Below, one piece after another: positions 45,228 to 53,687 of a stretch of DNA of 64,000 nt (its first letter is position 1; every line of letters begins with the position of its first letter). Below the pieces are notes generated by a model. The model saw only the letters and a program-made list of their open reading frames with translations. It did not search any database and had not been told where the DNA came from. This stretch comes from Streptomyces achromogenes (GTDB lineage Bacteria > Actinomycetota > Actinomycetes > Streptomycetales > Streptomycetaceae), in the NCBI RefSeq assembly GCF_030816715.1, contig NZ_JAUSYH010000001.1:1674001-1738000 (forward strand). Direction: 5' to 3'. A program made the position numbers and the translations under genes.

Positions 45228-45695
45228 TCAGCCCTGATCTTGCTCGGGGGGCGTCTCGGGGTCGCTGATCGCGCGGGCCTCGGCGAGCGCCCGGAGCGCC
45301 CGCGCGTCGCGGATGGCCTGCTGCTTGTCGATGCCGGGCTGGATGCCGAGCGCGGGCAGGCTGGTGCCGTCGCTGAGGTTCAGGAACACCCACGGATCGC
45401 CCGGTCGGAGGTTCACCTGGAGGATCTCCGCCCAGGCCAGACGCCTGGTGCTGGCGATGTTCACGACGGTGACGCCGGAGTCGTCGGCGATCACCCGCAC
45501 CCGGGCGAGCCGGGCCAGCACCCAGAACACGAGGGCGCCGGTGAGGATGAAACTGAGTCGCTCCCCCGGGCCGAGCTGCTCCAGCAGCATCGCGACGGCG
45601 GAGATGACGAGGAGGATCGCCACTCCGGCCGTGAGCAGCACCACACGGGTGCGGCCCGGCCGGAAGACGACGGGGAGCGCAGGCAGGTCGGACAT
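45228..45695 (-). CDS. PH-domain membrane protein
   Basis: A 155-aa protein. Two membrane helices (VVLLTAGVAILLVISAVAML and LSFILTGALVFWVLARLARV) are followed by a bacterial PH (bPH2-like) domain (RVRVIADDSGVTVVNIASTR, with the tryptophan-containing 'RLAWAEILQVNLRPGDPWVF'). Found next to hisG in many actinobacteria. Function unknown. It starts 14 nt after hisG and is probably the last gene of the rib-his transcript. Confidence 0.9.
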   Translation of the reverse strand: MSDLPALPVVFRPGRTRVVLLTAGVAILLVISAVAMLLEQLGPGERLSFILTGALVFWVLARLARVRVIADDSGVTVVNIASTRRLAWAEILQVNLRPGDPWVFLNLSDGTSLPALGIQPGIDKQQAIRDARALRALAEARAISDPETPPEQDQG

Positions 45696-45709
45696 GTTCC
45701 CGGCGGAGG

Positions 45710-46558
45710 TCAGAGGCGGCAGGCGTGGATGGCCGTGGTCAGGATGGCGCGGGCGCCGATGTCGTACAGGTCGTCCATGATCCGCTGCGCCTCCTTGGCG
45801 GGGACCATGGCGCGGACGGCGACCCAGCCCTCGTTGTGCAGCGGGGAGACGGTCGGCGACTCCAGGCCCGGGGTCAGCGCGACGGCCTTCTCGAGCTGCT
45901 CGACGCGGCAGTCGTAGTCCATCATCACGTACGTCCGGGCCACCAGGACGCCCTGGAGGCGGCGCAGGAACTGCTGCACCTTGAGCTCCTCGGCGTCCGC
46001 GCCGGTGCGGCGGATGACGATGGCCTCGGACTTCATGATGGGCTCGCCGAAGACCTCCAGACCCGCGTTGCGCAGCGAGGTGCCGGTCTCGACGACGTCG
46101 GCGATGACCTCGGCGACGCCCAGCTCGATCGCGGTCTCGACGGCGCCGTCGAGGTGGACGACGGAGGCCTCGACGCCGTGGTCGGCGAGGTGACCGGCCA
46201 CGATGCCCTCGTAGGAGGTGGCGACGGTCTTGCCCTTGAGGTCCTCGACGCCGGTGGCCGCGCCGGGCTTGCCCGCGAAGCGGAAGGTGGAGCGGGCGAA
46301 GCCGAGCGGCAGGATCTCCTCGGCGTCGGCGCCGGAGTCGATCAGCAGGTCACGGCCGGTGATGCCGATGTCGAGGCGGCCGGAGGAGACGTAGATCGCG
46401 ATGTCGCGGGGGCGGAGGTAGAAGAACTCCACCTCGTTGACCGGGTCGACGATCCGCAGTTCCTTGCTTTCCCGGCGCTGCTGGTAGCCGGCCTCATGCA
46501 GCATGTCCCCCGCAGGGCCGGACAGGGAACCCTTGTTGGGGACGGCGATGCGCAGCAT
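45710..46558 (-). CDS. hisG: ATP phosphoribosyltransferase, long form
   Basis: A 282-aa long-form HisG with C-terminal regulatory domain (around LMNYDCRVEQ-like DYDCRVEQLEKAVALTPGLE and the final histidine-binding region). Catalytic domain motifs MLRIAVPNKGSL, GITGRDLLIDSGAD and the P-loop-like EVIADVVETGTSLRNAGLEV are present. First step of histidine biosynthesis: ATP + PRPP to phosphoribosyl-ATP. Long-form HisG is feedback-inhibited by histidine and needs no HisZ. The other his genes are not in this window; hisEG are carried behind the riboflavin genes. Confidence 0.97.
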   Translation of the reverse strand: MLRIAVPNKGSLSGPAGDMLHEAGYQQRRESKELRIVDPVNEVEFFYLRPRDIAIYVSSGRLDIGITGRDLLIDSGADAEEILPLGFARSTFRFAGKPGAATGVEDLKGKTVATSYEGIVAGHLADHGVEASVVHLDGAVETAIELGVAEVIADVVETGTSLRNAGLEVFGEPIMKSEAIVIRRTGADAEELKVQQFLRRLQGVLVARTYVMMDYDCRVEQLEKAVALTPGLESPTVSPLHNEGWVAVRAMVPAKEAQRIMDDLYDIGARAILTTAIHACRL

Positions 46559-46613
46559 GAGGTCGGCTTCCTTCGCGTGAACGGGAGAATGGGGCGGTTT
46601 CGGGAATGCGGTT

Positions 46614-46886
46614 CTACAGGTGGGCGTAGACGTCGTCCAGCGAGATTCCGCGGGCGACCATCATCACCTGGACGTGGTAGAGCAGCTGCGAGATCTCCTC
46701 CGCGGCCGCCTCCTTGCCCTCGTACTCGGCGGCCATCCACACCTCGGCGGCCTCTTCGACGACCTTCTTGCCGATGGCATGGACGCCCTTCCCGACGAGT
46801 TCCGCGGTACGGGAAGTGGCGGGGTCGCCGCTGGCGGCCTTCTGCTGGAGCTCGGAGAAGAGCTCCTCGAACGTCTTCTTGGACAT
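46614..46886 (-). CDS. hisE: Phosphoribosyl-ATP pyrophosphatase
   Basis: A 90-aa all-helical HisE. The conserved MazG-like metal-binding pattern is seen in [17 protein letters not shown] and [18 protein letters not shown]. Second step of histidine biosynthesis. The ATG at 46886 (MSKKTFEE) is preferred over a start four codons earlier. It lies 34 nt after ribH and 55 nt before hisG. Confidence 0.95.
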   Translation of the reverse strand: MSKKTFEELFSELQQKAASGDPATSRTAELVGKGVHAIGKKVVEEAAEVWMAAEYEGKEAAAEEISQLLYHVQVMMVARGISLDDVYAHL

Positions 46887-46920
46887 GGTGCTGCCCACCC
46901 TAGCCGTTCTCCCGGTCCGT

Positions 46921-47406
46921 CTACCGCCAGGGTTCGGATACTGAACGGAGGGTGGCCGCGGTCGCCACCGCCGCCGTCACCGCCTCGTGGCCCTTGTCCT
47001 CGTTGGAGCCCTCGATGCCGGCCCGGTCCAGGGCCTGCTCCTCGGTGTCGCAGGTGAGGACGCCCATGCCGACGGGCACGCCGGTCTCGACGGACACCTG
47101 GGTGAGGCCCTGGACGACCCCTTGGCACACGTACTCGAAGTGCGGTGTGCCGCCGCGGATGACGACGCCGAGGGCGACGATCGCGTCGTAGCCCCGCCCG
47201 GCCAGCACCTTGGCCACCACCGGCAGCTCCCAGCTGCCGGGGACCCGCAGCAGGGTCGGCTCGTCGATGCCGAGGTCGTGCAGGGCGCGCAGCGCGCCGT
47301 CGACCAGACCGTCCATCACCTTCTCGTGCCACTGGGCCGCGATGACGGCGACTCTGAGGTCACCCACATTGCGTACGGACAGCTCCGGTGCGCCCTTGCC
47401 GCTCAC
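46921..47406 (-). CDS. ribH: 6,7-dimethyl-8-ribityllumazine synthase
   Basis: A 161-aa lumazine synthase with the active-site segments [35 protein letters not shown] and [19 protein letters not shown]. Condenses the RibBA product 3,4-dihydroxybutanone phosphate with the ribitylamino-uracil and forms icosahedral or pentameric shells in the family. GTG start with GAGGAG upstream. Third biosynthetic gene of the rib operon. Confidence 0.97.
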   Translation of the reverse strand: MSGKGAPELSVRNVGDLRVAVIAAQWHEKVMDGLVDGALRALHDLGIDEPTLLRVPGSWELPVVAKVLAGRGYDAIVALGVVIRGGTPHFEYVCQGVVQGLTQVSVETGVPVGMGVLTCDTEEQALDRAGIEGSNEDKGHEAVTAAVATAATLRSVSEPWR

Positions 47407-47436
47407 GTTCTCGTCTCTCCTCGGTGCCGGTCGTGC

Positions 47437-48726
47437 TTACTGGTTGCCGCAGGGGGACACGGGGGCCGCGTCCAGCCAGGGCAGGTCGTGTCCCATCCGG
47501 TCCCGCTTGGTGCGCAGGTAGCGGATGTTGTGCTCGCCCGCCTGGACGGGCATCGGCTCGCGCTCGATGACCTCGATGCCGTGCCGGACGAGCGCCTCGC
47601 TTTTGTCGGGGTTGTTCGTCATGAGGCGGACGCTGCGCACGCCGAGGTCCTCGAGGATCTGCGCCCCGGCCCCGTAGTCGCGGGCGTCGGCGGGCAGGCC
47701 CAGCTCCAGGTTGGCGTCGAGGGTGTCGTGGCCCTGTTCCTGGAGTTCGTACGCCCTCAGCTTGGACAGCAGGCCGATGCCCCGGCCCTCGTGCCCGCGC
47801 AGATAGACCATCACACCCCGGCCCTCGCTCTGGATGCGCTCCAGGGACGCGTCGAGCTGGGGGCCGCAGTCGCAGCGCAGGGAGGCGAAGACGTCACCGG
47901 TGAGGCACTCGGAGTGGACGCGGACCAGGACGTCCTCGCCCTCGCCGATGTCACCGTGGACCAGGGCGACATGCTCGACGCCGTCGACCGTGGAGCGGTA
48001 GCCGTACGCGGTGAACGTGCCGTGCACGGTGGGCAGTCGGGTCTCGGCCTCGCGGCGGACCGTCGGCTCGGCGCTGCGCCGGTAGGCGATCAGGTCCTCG
48101 ATGGAGATGATCGTCAGGCCGTGCTTGCGGGCGAACGGGATCAGTTCGGGCAGCCGCAGCATCCGGCCGTCCTCCCCGGCGATCTCGACGATCGCGCCGG
48201 CCGGGCGCAGCCCCGCGAGACGGGCGAGGTCCACGGCGGCCTCGGTGTGGCCGTTGCGGGTGAGCACGCCGCCGGGCTGGGCGCGCAGCGGGAAGACGTG
48301 GCCGGGGCGCACGAAGTCGGCCGGCCCGGCGTCGCCGCTCGCCAGCAGCCGGAGCGTGGCGGCGCGGTCGGCGGCGGAGATGCCGGTGGTGACGCCGTGG
48401 GCGGCCGAGGCGTCGACGGAGACCGTGAACGCGGTCGTCATCGACTCGGTGTTGTCGTCGACCATCTGCGGGAGCTTCAGGCGCTCCAGCTCGTCGCTCT
48501 CCATGGGGGCGCAGATCAGGCCGCGGCACTCGCTCATCATGAAGGCGACGATCTCGGGCGTCACCTTCTCGGCGGCGACGACGAGGTCGCCCTCGTTCTC
48601 GCGGTCCTCGTCGTCGACGACCACGATGGGGCGGCCGGCCGCGATGTCGGCGACGGCCTGCTCCACGGGGTCGAGGCTGAGGTCTTCCAGGCCTTCGGTG
48701 CTGTACAGGATCGGTGCCGTGCTCAT
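47437..48726 (-). CDS. ribBA: Bifunctional DHBP synthase / GTP cyclohydrolase II
   Basis: A 429-aa fusion. N-terminal 3,4-dihydroxy-2-butanone 4-phosphate synthase ([46 protein letters not shown]) and C-terminal GTP cyclohydrolase II with the zinc cysteines in [15 protein letters not shown] and the [11 protein letters not shown] loop. Makes both precursors of the riboflavin pathway. The start overlaps the pnuC-like stop by four bases (ATGA). Confidence 0.97.
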   Translation of the reverse strand: MSTAPILYSTEGLEDLSLDPVEQAVADIAAGRPIVVVDDEDRENEGDLVVAAEKVTPEIVAFMMSECRGLICAPMESDELERLKLPQMVDDNTESMTTAFTVSVDASAAHGVTTGISAADRAATLRLLASGDAGPADFVRPGHVFPLRAQPGGVLTRNGHTEAAVDLARLAGLRPAGAIVEIAGEDGRMLRLPELIPFARKHGLTIISIEDLIAYRRSAEPTVRREAETRLPTVHGTFTAYGYRSTVDGVEHVALVHGDIGEGEDVLVRVHSECLTGDVFASLRCDCGPQLDASLERIQSEGRGVMVYLRGHEGRGIGLLSKLRAYELQEQGHDTLDANLELGLPADARDYGAGAQILEDLGVRSVRLMTNNPDKSEALVRHGIEVIEREPMPVQAGEHNIRYLRTKRDRMGHDLPWLDAAPVSPCGNQ

Positions 48727-49364
48727 GCCGGCGCTCCTTCCAGAGCGGGTTGCGAGGCCTTGCGGGACCGCAGCCACCAGTCGCGCATGCCCCACAGGAC
48801 GAGCGCGCCGTAAATGACGTAGACGAAGCCTGAGAAGGCGTAGCCGTTGGCGAAGTTGAGGGGGACGCCGACGACGTCGACGAGGAGCCAGGCGATCCAG
48901 AACTCGACCATGCCGCGCGCCTGGGCGTACATGGCGACGATGGTGCCGACGAAGATGTAGGCGTCCGGCCAGGGGTCCCAGGACAGGGACGGGTTGGCCT
49001 TGAAGAGGAGGGCGACGGCGACCGTGCCGAGCGCCGCGGCGCCGATCATGGCCGCGCGCTCGGGCCAGGTGGCGAAGCGTGGGGTGATCTGGCCGTCCGC
49101 GGACCGCCCCTTGCTGCGGTTCCACTGCCACCAGCCGTACAGGGCGACGACCATGACGACGACCTGCTTGCCCGCGCTGCCGGCGAGGTGGCCGTAGAAG
49201 GCGACGAAGAGGACGAGCCCGGAGAGGAACTGCACCGGCCAGGTGAGCAGCGAGCGACGCCAGCCGAGGGCGAGGGTGATCAGGCCGAGGATGTTCCCGA
49301 TCATGTCCGACCAGATGATGTGCTGGTCGAACGCGACGAACGCTTCGGAGTTCAGCCAGTTCAC
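48723..49364 (-). CDS. ribM: PnuC-family transporter, probable riboflavin carrier RibM
   Basis: A 213-aa PnuC-fold membrane protein with about seven membrane segments ([56 protein letters not shown]) and the PnuC motif [10 protein letters not shown]. PnuC proteins carry nicotinamide riboside, thiamine or riboflavin. Position inside an FMN-riboswitch operon between ribE and ribBA makes it the RibM-type riboflavin transporter, as described in S. davawensis/Corynebacterium. GTG start overlapping ribE (GTGA). Confidence 0.92.
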   Translation of the reverse strand: MNWLNSEAFVAFDQHIIWSDMIGNILGLITLALGWRRSLLTWPVQFLSGLVLFVAFYGHLAGSAGKQVVVMVVALYGWWQWNRSKGRSADGQITPRFATWPERAAMIGAAALGTVAVALLFKANPSLSWDPWPDAYIFVGTIVAMYAQARGMVEFWIAWLLVDVVGVPLNFANGYAFSGFVYVIYGALVLWGMRDWWLRSRKASQPALEGAPA

Positions 49365-49969
49365 TTGCCCGCTCCCTGCTGTGTGGTGGCCAGCAGGCGC
49401 TCGACGTACTTGGCGACGATGTCCACCTCGAGGTTGACCGGGTCGCCGGGCTGCTTGAGGCCGAGCGTGGTCAGCGCGAGGGTGGTGGGGATGAGGCTGA
49501 CGGTGAAGTGGTCCGGGCCGGCTTCGACGACCGTGAGGCTGATGCCGTCGACGGTGACGGAGCCCTTCTCCACGACGTACCGGGCGAGTTCGGCGGGCAG
49601 GGAGACCTTGACGATCTCCCAGTTCTCGGACGGCCTGCGCTCCAGCACGGTGCCGGTGCCGTCGACGTGCCCCTGCACGATGTGTCCGCCGAGGCGCGCG
49701 CCGACGGCGGTGGGGCGCTCGAGGTTGACCCGGGAGCCGACGGCGAGTGCGCCGAGGCTGGATCGGTTCAGGGTCTCCGCCATGACGTCGGCGGTGAACT
49801 CGTCGCCCTCGTGCTCGACGACGGTGAGACAGACCCCGTTCACGGCGATGGAGTCGCCGTGCTTCGCGCCGTCGGTGACGACGGGGCCGCGCAGCCGGAA
49901 GCGGGAGGCGTCGCCGAGATTCTCGACGGCGGTGACCTCACCCAGCTCTTCGACGATTCCGGTGAACAC
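49361..49969 (-). CDS. ribE: Riboflavin synthase, alpha chain
   Basis: A 202-aa riboflavin synthase consisting of two lumazine-binding repeats: [10 protein letters not shown] at the start of the first, [13 protein letters not shown], then [12 protein letters not shown] and [13 protein letters not shown] in the second. Dismutates two ribityllumazines to riboflavin. GTG start with AGGAGG 9 nt upstream. First gene of the operon, immediately behind the FMN riboswitch leader. Confidence 0.97.
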   Translation of the reverse strand: MFTGIVEELGEVTAVENLGDASRFRLRGPVVTDGAKHGDSIAVNGVCLTVVEHEGDEFTADVMAETLNRSSLGALAVGSRVNLERPTAVGARLGGHIVQGHVDGTGTVLERRPSENWEIVKVSLPAELARYVVEKGSVTVDGISLTVVEAGPDHFTVSLIPTTLALTTLGLKQPGDPVNLEVDIVAKYVERLLATTQQGAGK

Positions 49970-50116
49970 TTCCCGGGTCCTCCTGCCTCATAGGGCACGG
50001 ACTCCGGGGCCTGTCGTGGACGACAGCAGGTACGGGCAGCGGCACCGGGACGACGCCGGACAGACCCGTCCACCGACGAGTTCTTATACGACGACGCGCA
50101 CGAATGCCCGCCCGCC

Positions 50117-50243
50117 GCGCACTGCCTCCCATCCGGACTTTAACCGTCGGTCCAGGAATTTCACCTGGTCAACCGACCGCTGGAAGCGGACGGGTCGCGG
50201 ACTGTAACCGCCGGTTCGGACTTTCACCGACCCCGGAGTGCGC
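50117..50243 (-). ncRNA. FMN riboswitch (RFN element)
   Basis: On the minus strand the leader of ribE carries the conserved RFN core: GCGCACTCCGGGGTCGGTG at the 5' side, GAAAGTCCGAACCGGCGGTT, a variable stem, GGTTGACCAGGTGAAATTCC, and CGACGGTTAAAGTCCGGATG with GGGAGGCAGTGCGC closing stem P1. The P1 arms are at 50243-50237 and 50117-50123. The 147-nt stretch to ribE would be the expression platform. FMN binding is expected to switch off ribE and the genes behind it. Confidence 0.97.
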
Positions 50244-50365
50244 TGCTTTTGGTACAGGGTCAGTGTGCCACGGCGGGTAGGCGTCCATACAGGTGAAGGG
50301 TGTGGGTTGGCTCACAGGGCGTCACTCCTCCCTTCAACACCCCATTGGTCCATACCTATTGACGG

Positions 50366-50381
50366 ACTGGTCTAGTCCTTT
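50366..50381. promoter_or_regulatory. DasR-box-like site (dre) between rib operon and ECF41 gene
   Basis: ACTGGTCTAGTCCTTT matches the DasR consensus ACTGGTCTAGACCACT, as I remember it, at about 12-13 of 16 positions, with a perfect ten-base left half. DasR is the GntR/HutC N-acetylglucosamine regulator of Streptomyces. The dyad GGACT-N5-AGTCC is also visible. It sits between divergent transcripts, 99 nt upstream of the sigma factor gene start. Confidence 0.45.
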
Positions 50382-50479
50382 TTAGGCTCGAGCCGTACGG
50401 CCCGGCGGCGGTGACGACGGCCCTTGCCCGCCGCCGGGCCCCCACCCCGGCCGACTGCCCGCTCTGCCAGGGTGTCCTC

Positions 50480-51385
50480 ATGGAGCAGGGTGATCCCAGG
50501 ACGGCCGCGGGCGCCGACGAGTTCGAGGCCCACCGGTCCCGGCTGTTCGGGCTGGCCTACCGGATGCTGGGCTCGGCCCACGAGGCCGAGGACGCGGTGC
50601 AGGACGCCTACCTGCGGTTCAGCGGGGCCGACCGGGCCGGCATCGCGCACCCCGCGGCCTGGCTCGCGAAGACCGTCACCCGTCTGTGCCTGACCCGGCT
50701 CACCTCGGCCCGCGCCCGGCGCGAGACGTACGTCGGGCCATGGCTGCCGGAACCGGTCCTCACCTCGGACGGCACGCTCGGCCCGCTGGAGTCCGCGGAG
50801 CAGCGCGAGGCGGTGTCCCTGGCGATGCTGGTGCTGCTGGAACGGCTCACCCCGCAGGAGCGGGCGGTGTACGTGCTGCGGGAGGCGTTCGCCTACCCGC
50901 ACCGGGAGACGGCCGAGGTCCTCGACCTGACCGAGGCCCACTGCCGCCAGCTGCACCGGCGGGCGGTGCAGCGGGTGACGTCGGCACGCCCGCGTTTCGA
51001 GGCCGTGCCCGCCCGCCGGGCGGAGCTGGTCGCGTCGTTCGTGAGGGCGGCGCGGGACGGCGACCTGGGGGCCCTGGAGAAGGCGCTCGCCGCCGACGTC
51101 GAATGGTGGAGCGACGGCGGTGGCCGGGTGAAGACCGCCCTGCGGCCGATCCTGGGCCGCGACAAGGTGCTGCGCTTCCTGGACGCCGGGTCCCGGACGT
51201 TCGCGGCCGGCTTCTCCTACACCGCCGTGGAGCTCAACGCCGCGCCGGGCGCACTCGTCCACGGCGGCGGCGGGCTCGTCGCCACGCTCGGCTTCGAGAG
51301 CTCCGGTGAGGAGATCACAGCCGTGCAGGTCATGATGAACCCGGACAAACTGAACTTCGTGGGCCGTCAGCTCGGCCGGATGTAG
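50480..51385 (+). CDS. ECF41 sigma factor with SnoaL-like C-terminal domain (SigJ type)
   Basis: A 301-aa ECF sigma factor. Region 2 (RSRLFGLAYRMLGSAHEAED, then AVQDAYLRF) and region 4 (LTPQERAVYVLREAFAYPHR, then EVLDLTEAHCRQLHRRA) are joined by a linker with the ECF41 motif WLPEP. The C-terminal SnoaL-like extension carries the hallmark motifs DGGGR and NPDKL, which in this group replace a separate anti-sigma factor. The ATG at 50480 has AGGGTG 6 nt upstream. ECF41 genes typically sit beside their single target, an oxidoreductase, epimerase or decarboxylase, as here. Confidence 0.93.
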   Translation: MEQGDPRTAAGADEFEAHRSRLFGLAYRMLGSAHEAEDAVQDAYLRFSGADRAGIAHPAAWLAKTVTRLCLTRLTSARARRETYVGPWLPEPVLTSDGTLGPLESAEQREAVSLAMLVLLERLTPQERAVYVLREAFAYPHRETAEVLDLTEAHCRQLHRRAVQRVTSARPRFEAVPARRAELVASFVRAARDGDLGALEKALAADVEWWSDGGGRVKTALRPILGRDKVLRFLDAGSRTFAAGFSYTAVELNAAPGALVHGGGGLVATLGFESSGEEITAVQVMMNPDKLNFVGRQLGRM

Positions 51386-51414
51386 CGCGGCGCGCGCAGC
51401 GGTTCCGCCGACGC

Positions 51415-51442
51415 TGTCACATTCCTCGGGGGCCGGGCGGTC
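51415..51442 (+). promoter_or_regulatory. ECF41-type promoter of the oxidoreductase gene
   Basis: TGTCACA at 51415-51421 is followed after 16 nt by CGGTC (51438-51442). The known ECF41 promoter, from memory, is TGTCACA-N16-CGTC. The -35 is exact and the -10 has a one-base insertion. The start codon is 57 nt downstream. Confidence 0.72.
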
Positions 51443-51499
51443 TGTGCTGCCGGAGGACGTTCCGGTCGGGAGCGTCCGCTGTCCGAAGGGCTGAACAGC

Positions 51500-52243
51500 A
51501 TGAGTGTGATCCTGGTGACCGGCGGGACCGGAACCCTCGGCAGGCTCGTCGTGGAGCGGCTGCGAGCAGGCGGGCACGAGGTGCGGGTGCTCAGCCGGCA
51601 CGCCGAACCGTACGCCGTCGACCTGCGCGAGGGCGGACCCGGCCTGGACGCCGCCGTGACGGGCGTGGACACGGTCGTGCACTGCGCGAGTTCGCCGCGC
51701 GGCGGCGACGAGCGGGCGGCCGCACACCTGATCGCCTCGGCACGCCGGGCCGGCGTGGCACACCTGGTGTTCATCTCGATCGTCGGCGTGGACCGGGTGC
51801 CGTACCCCTATTACCGGGCGAAGCTCGCCGTGGAGAAGCAGGTGGCGGAGTCGGGGCTCGGCTGGACGGTGCTGCGCGCGACCCAGTTCCACGATCTGCT
51901 GGTGCAGGCGTTCCAGGTACTCGCCAAGGTCCCGGTGATGCTGCTGCCCGCCCGGGTGAGCGACCAGCCGGTGGCGGTCGGGGAGGTCGCCGACCGGCTC
52001 GCCGAGCTGGCGGTCGGGGCGCCCGCCGGACGGGTCGACGACGTGGGCGGTCCCGAGGTGCGCACGGCCGAGTCCCTGGCCCGCGCGTTCCTGAAGGCGA
52101 GCGGCCGGCGGTGCGCGGTGGTGAACGTGCCGTTGTGGGGTGCGGCCTACCGGGCTTTCCGCTCCGGGGGCCACCTAGCCCCGGAACGGGCGGTGGGCAA
52201 GGGCACGTTCGAGGACTATCTGGCCACGCGCGTCCGGCGCTGA
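51500..52243 (+). CDS. NmrA-like NAD(P)-binding protein, probable ECF41 target
   Basis: A 247-aa atypical short-chain dehydrogenase. N-terminal Rossmann motif VTGGTGTLGRLV, followed by RLRAGGHEVRVLSRHAE; no YxxxK catalytic motif of classical SDRs, although YYRAKLAVEKQV is at a comparable place. Such proteins act as redox sensors or reductases. It follows the ECF41 sigma gene with a matching promoter in between, so it is likely the sigma factor's sole target. Its 3' end overlaps the tail of the convergent ROK reading frame by 69 nt. Confidence 0.9.
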   Translation: MSVILVTGGTGTLGRLVVERLRAGGHEVRVLSRHAEPYAVDLREGGPGLDAAVTGVDTVVHCASSPRGGDERAAAHLIASARRAGVAHLVFISIVGVDRVPYPYYRAKLAVEKQVAESGLGWTVLRATQFHDLLVQAFQVLAKVPVMLLPARVSDQPVAVGEVADRLAELAVGAPAGRVDDVGGPEVRTAESLARAFLKASGRRCAVVNVPLWGAAYRAFRSGGHLAPERAVGKGTFEDYLATRVRR

Positions 52244-53552
52244 GACCCGGGGCGCCTCGGGGCTGCCGGTCGCCGCCGTCGCGAACAGGTCCTCCTGGGC
52301 GCTTTCGCGGGCCGTGAGCAGCGCCCCGCGCAGCACCGCGCCGCCGCCCAGCACGCCGGGGCGCACCTCGGTGGGCAGCGGGGCCATGTGCCGCAGCCGC
52401 CGTGCCACCCGGTCGGCCAGCACGTCCCCGCCGGCCTGGCCGACCTCGCCGCCGAGCACCACGCAGCCCGGGTCGAGGACGGCGACGACGGAGGCCGCGC
52501 CGAGGGCCAGCCGGTCGGCGAGGGCGTCGAGGAAACGCGCGGCGGCGGCGCGCCGCGCGGGTCCGTCACCCGCCGCGAACACCGCCGCCCGGGCCGCCGC
52601 CTCCCCCGCCGCGGACGCCGGTTCCCCGGCGTGCTCCCCTTCCGTCCCGCGTACCGCGGCCACCGCCGCCCGCACCAGGGCGGCGGCCACCGGTTCCTCG
52701 GTGTGCGGTCCGGGCGTCAGTCCACACGTCTGCGCCAGGCCGGCGATCGCCGCGGAGCCGGCCAGGGAGTGGAAACCGCCCTCGCAGTCGGTCGCCGAGG
52801 GCAGTCCGCTCGTGCCGGGGACCGGCAGGAAACCGATCTCGCCGGCGCCGCCGGAGGCGCCCCGGCGCAGGGTTCCGTCCAGGACGACCGCCGCGCCGGT
52901 GCCGTGGCCCAGCCACAGCAGGACGAACGTGTCGCGGTCGTGGGCCGCGCCCTCGCGCTGCTCGGCCAGGGCGGCCAGGTTGGTCTCGTTCTCGATGTGC
53001 GCGCGGGGCCTGCGGGAACCGGTCCTGGAGGGCGGCGACCAGACGGCGGTGCCACTCGGGCAGGCCGCTGGAGTCGCGCAGCTCACCGCTCGCGGGGTCG
53101 ATCAGGCCGGGCGCGCCGATGCCCAGGGTGTGCAGCCGGTCGGCGCCCGCCTCGGCCGCCACGCGTTCGACCAGCGCGACCGCCCGTTCCACGGCCGTTC
53201 CGGTGCCCGTGTCGCCGTCGATCGGCACCGAGGCCTCGGCGAGCACCCGGCCCACCAGGTCGGAGACCAGCACGGCGACGCCCTCCGTCCGCACGTCCAG
53301 CGCGGCCAGCTGCGCGCGGTCGGCGACGATGCCGTAGAGCTTGGCGTTCGGCCCCCGGCGCTCCTCGCCGGACTCTCCGACGACCTGGATCAGTCCGGCG
53401 GCGGTGAGTCGTTCGACGAGGTCGGCCACCGAGGGACGGGACAGGCCGGTGAGCTGTTTCAGCTGCCCCGCCGTCAACGGGCCCTCGCGTTGCAGCAGCC
53501 GCAGGGCGAGCCGGTCGTTGATGGCCCGGGCGGTGCTCGGGGTTGCGGGCAT
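52175..53552 (-). pseudogene. ROK-family repressor disrupted by a frameshift
   Basis: The first part (53552 down to about 53010) encodes a MarR-like winged helix (NDRLALRLLQREGPLTAGQL, then LTGLSRPSVADLVERLT) and the N-terminal ROK lobe (LGIGAPGLIDP). The rest of the protein continues in the neighbouring frame with HIENETNLAALAE, LWLGHGTGAAVVLDG, GGAGEIGFLPV and ALGAASVVAVLDPGCVVLGG, all normal ROK motifs. The switch lies in a run of C residues (minus strand) near 53005-53010; removing one C restores FPQARAHIENETN. It may be a real mutation or a sequencing error. It is divergent from an MFS gene with a palindromic operator between them. Confidence 0.85.
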
Positions 53553-53613
53553 GGCGGGAATCCTCCCACGGCCGAGGGGGACCCGGTCGACGGATCGACC
53601 GGAGGCCCTCTAT

Positions 53614-53636
53614 TTATCAGGCAGGGTCCCTGATAA
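53614..53636. promoter_or_regulatory. Inverted repeat TTATCAGG-N7-CCTGATAA, probable ROK operator
   Basis: Perfect 8-bp arms with a 7-nt spacer lie in the gap between the ROK gene (minus) and the MFS gene (plus), about 52 nt from the MFS start and 62 nt from the ROK start. It is notably AT-rich in this GC-rich chromosome. The ROK protein is the natural ligand. Confidence 0.72.
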
Positions 53637-53687
53637 TTTACGTCGGCGGTGCGCGGTCGCCGCCGAGGGAGCCGGGAGGGCGGGAGA

